Shown piece after piece: positions 23,601 through 33,700 of a stretch of 64,000 nt of DNA; position 1 is the stretch's first letter; every line of letters starts with the position of its first letter. The DNA lies in NCBI GenBank assembly GCA_964023205.1, contig OZ026845.1:11852001-11916000 (forward strand). Reading direction: 5' to 3'. The notes beneath the pieces were generated by a model. That model had not been told where the DNA came from. It searched no databases and saw nothing but the letters and a program-made list of their open reading frames with translations. Both the position numbers and the translations under genes were made by a program. Source of the stretch: Lutraria lutraria. Its lineage: Eukaryota; Mollusca; Bivalvia; Venerida; Mactridae.

Positions 23601-25200
23601 ATTCAAAAATTGCACAAGGTAGAGTTATGGTTCTTGTGCACTGCACTTTGGATCATTGCAAGAAACATGCACACCAAGTTTGAAGTCATTCAAGCTTATG
23701 GTGACAAATTTATGTTCCGGACAAGAAATCCTCTATTATTAAATAATCACAGGGGAATAATTCAAAAATTGCACAAGGTAGAGTTATGGTTCTTGTGCAC
23801 TGCACTTTGGATCATTGCAAGAAACATGCACACCAAGTTTGAAGTCATTCAAGCTTATGGTGACAAATTTATGTTCCGGACAAGAAACCCTCTATTATTA
23901 AATAATCAAAGGGGAATAATTCAAAAAATGCACAAGGTAGAGTTATGGTTCTTGTGCACTGCACTTTGGATCATTGCAAGAAACAGGCACACCAAGTTTG
24001 AAGTCATTCAAGCTTATGGTGACAAATTTATGTTCCGGACAAGAAATCCTCTATTATTAAATAATCAAAGGGGAATAATTCAAAAATTGCACAAGGTAGA
24101 GTTATGGTTCTTGTGCACTGCACTTTGGATCATTGCAAGAAACATTCACACCAAGTTTGAAGTCATTCAAGCTTATGGTGACAAATTTATGTTCCGGACA
24201 AGAAATCCTCTATTATTAAATAATCAAAGGGGAATAATTCAAAAATTGCACAAGGTAGAGTTATGGTTCTTGTGCACTGCACTTTGGATCATTGCAAGAA
24301 ACATGCACACCAAGTTTGAAGTCATTCAAGCTTATGGTGACAAACTTATGTTCCGGACAAGAAATCCTCTATTATTAAATAATCAAAGGGGAATAATTCA
24401 AAAATTGCACAAGGTAGAGTTATGTTTCTTGTGCACTGCACTTTGGATCATTGCAAGAAACATGCACACCAAGTTTGAAGTCATTCAAGCTTATGGTGAC
24501 AAATTTATGTTCCGGACAAGAAACCCTCTATTATTAAATAATCAAAGGGGAATAATTCAAAAATTGCACAAGGTAGAGTTATGGTTCTTGTGCACTGCAC
24601 TTTGGATCATTGCAAGAAACATGCACACCAAGTTTGAAGTCATTCAAGCTTATGGTGACAAATTTATGTTCCGGACAAGAAACCCTCTATTATTAAATAA
24701 TCAAAGGGGAATAATTCAAAAATTACACAAGGTAGAGTTATGGTTCTTGTGCACTGCACTTTGGATCATTGCAAGAAACATGCACACCAAGTTTGAAGTC
24801 ATTTGAACTTATGGTGACAAAGTTATGTTCCGGACAAGCGAAAGGGGATGCCGCCGCCGCCGACAAAGTAATCCCTATATGCCGCCTGGTCAGACGACAC
24901 AATTATGGTATTTTTAAATAGAGATTTAAAACAACTGTCATAGTCCTCTTAATGTGATGTTCCTGGGTGATTTATCAGATCTTATGTGGCATGCCTGAAG
25001 CAAAACTATCAAACTATTGGACTCACTGGCACTGGCAGTTGGAAAATATATATGTAAAACTATCACGTAATAATCTGATTTAGAATTGAAAGCAGTATCA
25101 GTGATTTGCTTCACTATTAAATTTAGTGGTTATATTCTGATATGCATTCTACAAATTACAATGACAAACGCAAATAAGCTTACCATTGAGCCGATTCCAT
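5698..25200 (-). CDS. HDAC10: HDAC10-type class IIb deacetylase with two complete catalytic domains
   Basis: Twenty-eight coding exons with fully consistent phases give 2,430 bp (809 residues plus stop). They run from ATG at 25200 (exon 25184-25200, start MESAQC spliced onto [10 protein letters not shown]) to TGA at 5698. Exon coordinates are in the two domain entries; the linker exons are 16194-16319 and 15371-15523, and the last exons are 6646-6749, 6289-6356 and 5698-5756. Class IIb enzymes remove acetyl groups with a zinc-bound water; vertebrate HDAC10 acts on N8-acetylspermidine. The reading [20 protein letters not shown] and Glu at the gatekeeper point to HDAC10. There is no ubiquitin-binding zinc finger, which argues against HDAC6. 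At 809 residues it is longer than vertebrate HDAC10 (about 670) because the C-terminal domain is not shortened. An upstream in-frame alternative start in the first exon would break the phase into exon 2. All junctions are GT-AG except one GC-AG. Confidence 0.88.
6131..6214 (+). other. G-rich tract in the last HDAC10 intron
   Basis: Some 80 bases hold repeated GGGTTTTGG and GGTGGG runs, with more than ten GGG tracts on the plus strand, so G-quadruplex formation is plausible in DNA. The HDAC10 pre-mRNA carries the C-rich complement. It lies between the last two coding exons (5757-6288). Any effect on transcription or splicing is speculation. Confidence 0.5.
10310..10655. mobile_element. MITE family D, copy 2 (paralogous empty site)
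   Basis: The ends TTAAAGTCACATAAGC (10310-10325) and GCTTATAGGACTTAA (10641-10655) are inverted. The right side matches copy 1 at 2769-2874 across the T-rich core and ATTGCAAAAAGC, but without the nested palindrome. It lies in an HDAC10 intron between the domain 2 exons 9680-9748 and 10783-10887. Confidence 0.5.
13230..13335 (-). repeat. tRNA-like SINE head fragment
   Basis: On the minus strand, TAGATCAAGTGGGTTATGG and GAAGTTTGAATCCCACC sit at box A and box B spacing. Secondary structure is imperfect and the copy lies in an HDAC10 intron, so it is called a SINE remnant rather than a tRNA gene. Confidence 0.35.
13976..14131. mobile_element. Palindromic MITE family C, copy 1
   Basis: Two long arms (about 13976-14034 and 14057-14118) containing CATCCCACATAGGGTGATAG and its complement form one hairpin around GAGGCGTTAGCCGAGG. 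The right edge, 14109-14131, is a perfect 23-bp reverse complement of 52658-52680, the edge of a second copy whose hairpin sequence differs. The stretch 14119-14500 continues with CpG-rich sequence, and the TTATTATACC at 14121-14130 is mirrored by GGTATAATAA at 14491-14500, so a larger nested element is possible. It lies in an HDAC10 intron. Confidence 0.6.
15060..15325. repeat. Interspersed repeat family E, copy 1
   Basis: The segment containing GAGAACAATCTCCAATCCAT, GCGGTTGAAAAGATAGAGCT and TTTATAACCTTGAACCCTG aligns with 47735-47940, which has AGAGCTGATTA and TTTATAACCCTTGGG. At the second copy a tRNA-like head precedes it (about 47640-47700), so the family is probably a SINE. It lies in an HDAC10 intron. 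Confidence 0.45.
16735..16918 (+). repeat. MITE family A, copy 2
   Basis: The element begins ACAGTCAGACCTGTGAACAA and ends CACATGTTTGACTGAAT, with opposed GGCCTTTATTCAGAGG blocks. It is inverted relative to copy 1 and lies immediately before the HDAC10 exon at 16950-17062. Confidence 0.65.
17501..17854. mobile_element. Nested inverted-repeat element
   Basis: Perfect 20-bp outer inverted repeats CACTCGATTCCTTGATTTTT (17501-17520) and the complement (17835-17854) enclose inner inverted repeats ACGGAAGTGACGAAA (17654-17668) and TTTCGTCACTTCCGT (17795-17809). The CpG-rich interior contrasts with the surrounding intron. No transposase frame is seen. Confidence 0.55.
20074..20377 (-). other. GC-AG intron in HDAC10
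   Basis: The phase and the conserved [10 protein letters not shown] junction require splicing at AAGAG|GCAGGT, a GC donor, joined to TATTGTAG|GATTC. A GT donor four bases downstream (GGCAG|GTTAAA) would shift the frame before the catalytic DWDVHH motif. The equivalent intron of domain 2 uses a normal GT donor. Confidence 0.7.
22721..23120 (+). mobile_element. hAT-type MITE, copy 1, with perfect 8-bp target duplication
   Basis: The 400-bp element starts TAGTGATGTAA and ends TTACAACACTA. It is flanked by the exact 8-bp direct repeat AACTCTGT (22713-22720 and 23121-23128). Eight-base duplications and TAGNG..CNCTA ends are typical of hAT transposons. It is AT-rich with ATAATCGATTATAATCGA-type palindromes near both ends, and it lies in intron 1 of HDAC10. 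A second copy in the other orientation is at 39011-39447. Confidence 0.8.
23303..24835 (+). repeat. 159-bp tandem array, nine full copies plus a partial tenth
   Basis: Units start (at TGGTTCTTGTGCACTGCACT) at 23311, 23469, 23628, 23787, 23946, 24105, 24264, 24423, 24582 and 24741. The first is 158 bp and the rest 159 bp, differing by only a few substitutions. Because 159 is 53 codons, a 443-codon frame runs through the array, but it is a by-product: the frame has no family match, lies inside HDAC10 intron 1 on the opposite strand, and the 158-bp first unit breaks it. The array ends in GGGGATGCCGCCGCCGCCGA, a GC-rich boundary that suggests it belongs to a larger element. Confidence 0.9.
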
Positions 25201-26255
25201 AAGCACCCAGTTCAAATTTATTCTTCAACCAAAAACAAATGGAGAAATTCATTAAAGGGAAGTAACTGCTCCAGAATTATCGTGGATGAAATAAACTTAT
25301 GAATCAGGACCGTTTCCTAAGTCCGTTACTTTTTTAAAGTCATAGTTTAGTTATAAAACCGTGTTAAAGCAATTATTCTACGTTAATGATGTGCTTTTGT
25401 AAAATAATTATATATCTCTAGCAGGTCCAGGTCTAAAGTGTAAGAGGTCTGATAATGACATTTATCTAAAGTGCGTGCTAGCGTCTATCTTTATAACACA
25501 AAACATCACGAAGCTGTACCAACTTCAATGTGACCTATCACATGACTGTCTGAGAGCATTGTCTGTAACACCTTACTTTTGTTTTAATCCTTCTAATCTT
25601 GTACAATATTTGCTCAAATAAACTCGTAAGGAATGTCAATAATTATGATGCAATGGATGATATACTAGTATATACGTACGTTCACATACATCATCGCCAG
25701 TCTGAACATTATCAGTTGTCCCCAGCTGTAGGGAGACCCAGCCTAGTTGCCGCTATCATCTGACTTAAGCAAAACATTTAATTTTTTCCCTAAACATACA
25801 CATACCCTCTGTACTAATAATATAGGTAATTAAGGCACCAAAAAGGGTTGGTTAAATGGCTGTAAACAAGACTATTTTTTCTGGCCTACCCTTCGGTCAT
25901 AGTTTTAGTTGCCCTTGCACTAACAACTTAATAAGACATAATTATATACCATTGATCCACAGCATAAAATAAACGTAATTTCTTAATCACAGGCCATTAT
26001 TGTATTATAGCAATAACCACTATAAGGAACACTCAGAAAGCTTATGGATATAATGAAAACACCAACAACACAGGTATATTGTATCACTCACATATATTTA
26101 TACTGATAATCTGTATTCAGTAGAAAAACAAACAAACATAAACATACACAACAAAATGAAAAGAATTAGTACAAACTTTGAAGTGAAATATGTCACACTG
26201 ATGTTTAAAAATGATGAAATATTTTGCAATGATCTGTTAACTATGGAAAATTGGT

Positions 26256-26398
26256 ACAGTACAACCTCTCCAGAGCAGCCCTCTCTTGAGTAACAACCTA
26301 CTTTCAACAACAGCATGGTTTTTCCCACTGCGCAATATAACTAAACAACATAATTTTGCTACTCCCAAAGGGTGTTGCTTTGGAGGGGTTATACTACA
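26256..26398. mobile_element. MITE family B, copy 2
   Basis: It shares ACAGTACAACCTCTCCAG at the left end and CCCAAAGGGTGTTGCTTTGG near the right end with copy 1 at 5009-5186, and is about 35 bp shorter. Confidence 0.6.
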
Positions 26399-26592
26399 TA
26401 ATAGTTTAAATTTTAACCATACTCAGTAAGTACATGAGTTCTTAACACAGATTTTGATCAACAACCAGTTCCAACTTATAAAAGAAACATTATTTCATAC
26501 AAAATTAGTACTTGTACTCCATTCTAATAATCTTGTTAACATAGCAAACTGAAAAAAAACCTGCAAAAAAATGTCAAGAAGTTCCTACAAAC

Positions 26593-26628
26593 AAGAACTT
26601 ATATACATACATATGTATATAAGTCCTT
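26593..26628. repeat. Palindromic mini-insertion, copy C
   Basis: This is a 36-bp near-perfect palindrome beginning AAGAACTTATATACATAC and ending ATATAAGTCCTT. It is flanked by the direct repeat CTACAAA (26585-26591 and 26630-26636). Confidence 0.5.
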
Positions 26629-26827
26629 ACTACAAAGTCACTAACTGGTACCCAGCAATCATTTCAACACACCAATTGAATAATATTCAATGATTCTTAT
26701 TTAAGAAGTAATGATGTATGTTGCATACTAGGCCGGATTTCATGGTAGACTGGTTGATAAAATATCAGTCTACAGAACAAGTCTTCCTATAAGTTACAAA
26801 ACATGACTATCATTATGATATACACTA

Positions 26828-26990
26828 TACAGTCAAACCTGTGTCAGCGGCCATCTCTGAATAAAACCAACCCTGTGAATAAAGGCCATTCTTTGTAAAC
26901 CTTCAGTGACTATTTAGAATAAACTCTGTAAACAAAGTCACATTTTATCTTTCCCAAAGGATGGCCTTTGTTCACATGTTTGACCGTAAA
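26828..26990 (-). repeat. MITE family A, copy 3
   Basis: The element starts ACAGTCAAACCTGTG and ends CACATGTTTGACCGTA, with GAATAAAGGCCATTCTTT inside, in the same arrangement as copy 1. Confidence 0.65.
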
Positions 26991-27760
26991 TAACTTTTGG
27001 CATACAATTCTGTCATCAATCACACTTCCTAATGAGTTCCTATGCAAGCAATTAACAAAATGATTCACTTTTCCAAGCCCATTTAATTTGGGCAAGCGAA
27101 GAATGAACTACATGTACTTAGCTTTACGTAACAGTGATAAATTATAACACACAATATAAATTTTGTATTGATAATTCTCATCACTTCCTGTCTCTAAGTG
27201 GCTTTCATGACAGGGGTTTTGATGAAGGTGCCTTAGTCCTTGATATGGGGATGAAATAGTGGGCTGAAGCCTCTTTTGGGAAAAAAATACTCGCCTGAAA
27301 CCAATTCGGGGAATGAAATTTCTAGTAGTAAATTGAAAATTTTGGGAAAATTGCATGATTTCAAAGAAATTTTAAGAAGGTAATGCGCCCTTTACATGCT
27401 ACAACCATAATGAAGTAAACCCCTGAAAGAACTTTACAGTAACATACAGTATTTTGGCATGTAAATTAACACTTGCCATAATGGTGAAAGAGCGTATAAG
27501 AGCAGTCCATGGGAATTTAAGAATAAGATCCCAAACATTCTATAAAATAATGCCTTAAAACATGCTTAATCATTTTATCCCTATATTTTATTCAACAAAA
27601 AATATGTTACATGAATTACAATTTTTTCCATAATGTTACTAAAATTTTACAATAATAAATTTCTGATAACCAATAACTTCTGATTACAAATAAGTGACTA
27701 CAAAGCACAAAATTCTGTTTTGAATCATCCATTTTGAAAGTTTTTATTCCAAAGCTGATT

Positions 27761-30700
27761 TTAATGGTTCATGTATCGGTATATTCCGATTCCAGCAAGT
27801 CCAACAACTCCAGCGCCAAGCACTGTGGCACCCATCTTCCATAGCCAGGAGAACTGAAAAATAAACAATCACAAGTTCAGAAATGAAAACAATAATTTGT
27901 GCATAAACATGTTGGTTAAAAGTGGCTCACCAGAATAAATCTTCAATGATCATTATTCTTTAAATTCAACTCTAGAGCATATTTAAACCAATTGAAAAAA
28001 TCAGTTGTAAGCCAGTAACTAATATTTATGCCAGTAAAAAAAAGTCTCTTCATAATTTATATTATGTCAAGAGATTTTTTCAGCCTAAAGGTCATTCATT
28101 CATTATGTATTATCCTGAAGAAGGAATAATGCCGAAATGTTAACAACATGTACATTTGAAATTTGAACATGTGTTGTTTTTGATAAAACTGTATTTTTAA
28201 GTACAAACATGGCAATAGGACCACCTTTGAGATCAAATGAATCAGTATTACTATTCAGGTGGTATCTTTATCAAGTTGATGTATGCAGAAGGTAATGAAA
28301 ACCATACCAAAATATAAGTGGTCATTATATTGAGATAGTCCTATGTGAGGTTTCAATGAATATACTATTGTGTTATGCATATATTTGGCAACATATTTAA
28401 CAATACAATACATGTGTAGAAAACTCAAAGGAAACATGACACAAGCACCCTTAATAGACAGAGTAAGACTATGTAAGTTAGAGACAACACAGAAAGCAGA
28501 ATAACATAAATCTGTATGAAAGGGACAATGTTTGATAAAAAGGTAACATACATGTACTAAATATGGACCACATTTAAAAGGATGTAGCTATTCAATTAAA
28601 ATAGTTACGTCTGGTATATGAAAGCCAACACCGGTCAGTAGGGTACAGGATTAGTGGAATAGAATGAAAGCAAGCTGGTTTGAGTCCTAACCAAACACAA
28701 GTTGTAAGTCAACTATTACTGAAGAAGCCAAACTGGTTTCCAAATGACATTAGCCTCCCACTCCAGGGGCCTGTTTCATAAACAGCATTGCTAAGATAGA
28801 AGTTTTTAAACTTAAAAATCTTTCTACCCCTGGTTTGATGAACTAATATACCTTTTGGCCAGAATCGTTGCATTCGTTTTTATCTTCCACTGAAGTATGT
28901 TCAGCTTCATTTAAGTCTTCTGACCTCCCTCTGATCCTAGTACATGCATCACATGGTAGATTTTCTATGTCATATTGAAACATCTTTTCATTCATATTAG
29001 ATTCATCTTTGTCTCACATTCTGTCTACATTTACTCCAAACTGAAGTTTCATTCTTCTCACTATATAATTCCTCAATGTCAGAAAATGATCCCATACTTC
29101 TAAGATGGGCTTCTGTAATACCCCATCCAGCATTGGCCACAGTACCTTCTTTAGTTTGTCATCGTAGTTGCATTGCTTCTGGATAATTTCATTATCATCT
29201 TCCACTGAAGGATATTCAGCTTCATTTATGTCTTCTGACTTCCCTGTAATCCTAGTCCATGCGTCATGTTGCAGTTGTTCCAAGTCATATTTGGAAATTA
29301 TTTCATCCATATTATACTCTAGATCATACATATTCTTTTTACTGTCATATTTGACACTTACTCCATCTACATTATGTCTCATAGAAGTGTTATTCTTTAC
29401 ACTGGCTAATTCCTCATTGTGAAAAATGGATTCTTTACATCTACATTGTCTGTGCTATCCTTTTCAGCATTAGTCACATTCTTTTCTGCTTTTTCATAGT
29501 TGTTACCTAGTTCCTGGATAATTTTTACCTCAGGTTTTGTTTCCATATTGCACTTCCTTGTAACTTTCAAAAGAGCATTGGCATCTACTAGTTTTTGTAT
29601 TACATTACTCAATGGTTCTCCATTAATTTCAGATAAAACTTGAGCTTTCAGAACCTGAAGCTTATCATTGTTACAATCAGAATGCACATTAGCAAAGTCT
29701 TGACACACACCTTCTGTAACAGGAATCTTGGATCTTGTTCTACCAATATCAATAACCTCAATACTTATTTGATCAGGCACTTGTACAGATACACTAAACA
29801 AAGCTTCACCTTTGTCTCTTGAAGCATCATCGTAAACACATTTGCTAAATCTGTCACTTCTGTTGTAAACATTGCAGAAGCAGGTTTTACCTGATATCAT
29901 TTCAGCTGTAACTCCCTTCTCACAATCAACCTTCTCTGATTTTGGTATTTTAGTGAATGACGATCCTTTTATTCTTGCCCATGCATATGCTATTTCCTGT
30001 TCAAAATCAACATCTCTTATTTTTTCATTTTCATTACCTAGTGCATTCTTTGCCATTCTGTCACTTTGGTTACAAATATCATGTGTGAATTTTTTTATCT
30101 GCAATGGTTGTATCCACACCAACTTCTATCTTATGTGCTGCAAGAACTTCACCAGATTGCTGTTCGATTTTCTTTGGCCGTATTTCTGTCATCTCTTTTT
30201 CAACAGTAACCTCTTCAAGTGCACCATGTTTGTGCCCACCTAAGCTACATATCACAGTAAATCCATCAGGAGAAGACCCCAAAGTGGTACCAGTTCCATC
30301 ATTATCATTTGCTACTACTGCTGTTCCAACTGACAATTGCCTTACACTAGAGGTAACAGCAGATTTTTCTTTCTTAATATCACCAGTTGAATGCTTGGTA
30401 CAGTCACTCTGAGCATAAACAGAATCTACTGCCTCATCTGTAAATTGCTTATCATTACCAACTACATTATGTGTTGTTTGTACATCAATTGACAACATTT
30501 CAGTTAGACTGGCCAAGGCATCCACTATATCCATCTCCTGTTCGACATTTCTTGACCTTTCGTCACTATCTTTACTTGGCAAAATTAAGTTGCTAGACAA
30601 ATTTCCAGTTATACTCTGAACAGCTGTTTTGACAAATGGTTCATTGTAGTCATTAGCTCCCTTGGAGTTGCCTATCAGTGATTCTGTTTCAATTGGAGGA

Positions 30701-33700
30701 TGCTTATCACCAATCACATTGGGTGATGAAGGTACAGCATCAGATGGTTTTCCCATAATTCTAACCCAATGTCCTGCCATTTCATTTTCAAGATCTACAT
30801 CATATTTGTCTTCAACATTCATCTCACTATGCATCCTTTTGTTGCTAGGCATTTTTCTAGTAACAGAAGGCAGAATTGCAGACATTTCAATCATACTGTC
30901 ATCTGTCATAACAGTGGCAAGTCTGTCAACTTTAGCATTAACCTCATTTGTACAATTCTTAAGTGAGGTTACAGATGAAGGAGGAATTTCTATGCCAGCC
31001 ATCACTGCATGTGTTGTAGGAACTTTACAACATGGCTTTTTCGTTTCTTCATACAATGCCTCTCTCACCTCTTTCTTAGCATTGATCTTTTTAGGAGCAC
31101 TACATTTGTTATACTCATCAATGCCACTAGTGCCAGTCTGGATATTCAAAGTAGGTACTTTGCTCACAATTATCCTTCTTTTATCAATAACCACAGGACT
31201 TGTGTGGTCAGATAGTTTTCCAGTGAAACTAGACGAAGAGCCATGGATTTCTCAGAAAACATCATCGTTTGCAATTTTTTCAAGTGTCTAACTATTGTTA
31301 TAAGCACCCTTAGTGCAATCTATCAGCAATCCCAATGCTTCTGCAGTTTGTTTAGCATCATCATCAGCACCATCACATTGTGTTGTGGGAGCATCATTCG
31401 ATGGTATTCCTTTTATTCTAGCCCATGCATCAACTGTTTCCTTTTCAAGGTCAACACAAGTTGCCTCTTCATCCTTTTACCTCACCAGGCAATTCTTTGT
31501 CCTCAGATCTTGCTTCAAAAGCAGGCATATCATCTTGTTTAACTCCAGTCAATCTTTCAAAATGCTGTTTGACATCTGGTGGCATAAAGGTCGCAACCTG
31601 TTCAGCCACCAACGAAAGACTGGCTGGGTCAATAACTCTGGCCTGTATGTCATGCATAGCCAGGCTGTTTGCACCAACCTTTTTCATTTGAGATTCACTT
31701 AATAGTTCAGCTAAATGTTCTTTTGCAAGCTCTCGTCCTGCGTTAACCAGTGGGTTATTAGACAAGTTTCCCATTTGACAATCAACATAAAAAATATCTG
31801 GAAATGATGGATGTGGAACTGAATGAGTTGATCTTGTTTTATGATCAGCGTAAGTCTAGACAACACAAAAGATAGATAGAAAAAAGTGCACATGAGAGAA
31901 TGATAGAAGAAATAAATGCAGAAAGAATAAGAACAGAAAAGAGAGAGAGAATTAGAAAATGCCAATAGAATACATGTCAAGAACATAGTGTGTTAGTTTT
32001 GATTCTAGCATATCATTAAATTTTCCATGAAATCTGAAAATCCATCACTTTTATTACATTTTTTTATAGAATGAACTTTCGTAATGCTTTAATACCTGCA
32101 ATAGAATTTCTCATTTACAGGAATATGGCAGTATATCTCTAGCTGATATGCCATGAAACCCATCAACAACAGAAGGAACTTCAACAAAACTGATTAAAGC
32201 CTAAATATTTAGCAACAAAGACACAAACTGAGAGCAGACATATAACATTTGACACAACTCAAAACACAGAAAAGAGACATGTCACTTTAACATAAGCTCA
32301 CTAACAAAAAGACTCGGTTATGTTGACTCAAAAGTTACGCAAAATTGAACACAGTACATACCATAGAATCCTCTCCCTTTCTTACAGCTGGCTTATCCAT
32401 CACAGGCGGTTTGGAACCCCAGAACATTTTAGAATACATCTCTTTTTGTGATTCTTTATTCTTCTTGTTTAATTTGGTCAACCTTTCGAGTTCTCCATGA
32501 ATCCACTAGAAGAAAGTACAAACAGAATGATGCTCATTAATTATTCTAATAAACTGATTAAAATTATGTCCAATAGCTACTTCCTTAGTAATCATAAAAT
32601 ACTGGCTCTATTCATATCAGATTCTGTAAACATTTTGTAATAAAGCCTAAATTGAACCAATCTATCTTTGTATGAAATATCTGACATAATCCAGTGATCT
32701 AATATAACACCATGTCTGCATGACTCCTCATAAGGAACTCACCTTACTATTATCAGCCTCATTTTTTAGGGCACTTTTATAACTTCGTATAGTATCATCT
32801 ATCTTGCCCAACTTTTCCTGAGCCTAAAATACAACCATGGTATTTCAAATAATGTTTAATAACAACTTCAATGGAATTTTTAGTGGGTTTCAAATAAGAA
32901 TAATTCTTTGAATGATAAAAATTCTAACAGGGACTGGACAGCTTGTTAGTATAAAGTTTAGTTCATGTAATAAGGTTAAAACTGCAAGTGATTTTCATTC
33001 TGAAGAGTACTAACTTTCTTATGTTGAAAGAACATTTAAAACGTAAGATACACTATACACTAAGATACACTATACACTAAACCATTGTACTAGGCTAGGA
33101 GTGCATTGTTTTGAAACGAAAAATAACAACTAAGTCACTCCCTAACACCACTGCTCATTTGTTAAAGTACAACATTAATTCAATTATCCCCAAAATTCCT
33201 ATTTGCTCCCTGAAATTTCATTCCCCAAATTGGTTACATGCTAGAATTTTCCCCAAAAGAGGCTTCAACCCACTTTAAAGGCTAGGGTGCCTTCCCCAAA
33301 ACAAGGAAAACCTCTGGTCGCTCTTATTAGAATATAGTAGGTAAAGTTACAAAGCAGTTTACCTGTCCAAGTCTACAATAAGCCTTACTATATGATGGAC
33401 GTATTTTACTGGCTTCTAAAGCTGATTTAGCTGCTGCTTCATAAGCCTCCAGCTGAAATATATAACACATACAAGATTGGAAAACAATCTCACAAGAACA
33501 AAATCTCAATAGTTCATTAATTTAGTGACTTGACTATATCTAATTGAGTTGTGCAGACTGTGTCTAAGTCTGTAAGCAGTATTCCACATTATGATAGTGG
33601 AATCATACTATGCCTTAGTGAAATGAAGTATCATTTAAAATTATTACCCAATGTGATATACAAATATTAATTGGTTATTTTTTGCTGCTATACAAAAAAA

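Larger units (their letters stand above)
16950..25200 (-). other. HDAC10: HDAC10 deacetylase domain 1 (residues 1-341)
   Basis: Exons, 5' to 3': 25184-25200, 21783-21924, 21238-21375, 20765-20836, 20378-20508, 20005-20073, 19608-19734, 19238-19303, 18516-18575, 17356-17445 and 16950-17062. Visible active-site residues are His136 and His137 (RPPGHH), zinc ligands Asp174 and His176 (VDWDVHHG) and Asp267 (AGYDS), gatekeeper Glu274 (GCPEG) and catalytic Tyr307 (EGGY). These positions equal those recalled for zebrafish HDAC10, where the gatekeeper Glu favours acetylated polyamines. The loop before PER reads [11 protein letters not shown], so the P-(E/A)-C-E insertion of vertebrate HDAC10 is absent and the loop has the HDAC6 length. 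The usual GDP motif reads GCP. Confidence 0.85.
25201..27760. other. Intergenic stretch between HDAC10 5' end and FKBP8 stop codon
   Basis: This stretch holds the HDAC10 upstream region (no clear TATA box or CpG cluster), MITE B copy 2 (26256-26398), the palindrome copy C (26593-26628), MITE A copy 3 (26828-26990) and the FKBP8 3' UTR. An AATAAA-type signal for FKBP8 is present on the minus strand near 27585-27592. I see no further coding exon. Confidence 0.5.

Noticed and set aside
23475..24806. 443-codon open frame as a repeat-protein gene
   Set aside because: It is produced by a 159-bp tandem array whose period is a multiple of three; it has no splice or promoter context, no known family, and lies antisense within HDAC10 intron 1.
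5698..25200. HDAC6 as the identity of the deacetylase
   Set aside because: There is no ubiquitin-binding zinc finger downstream of domain 2, and domain 1 has the HDAC10 gatekeeper Glu and HDAC10-like WPHLRESD and AGYDSAIG segments. It is not excluded that it is an HDAC6 relative that lost the finger.
28100..28160. End of a Penelope-like or LINE element (CTGAAGAAGGAATAATGCCG)
   Set aside because: The short motif resembles sequences near retroelement ends, but no reverse transcriptase or boundary is visible.
30662..31291. 209-codon plus-strand frame with hydrophobic stretches
   Set aside because: It is the antisense of the acidic minus-strand repeat exon in FKBP8; the hydrophobic look comes from reading that sequence backwards.
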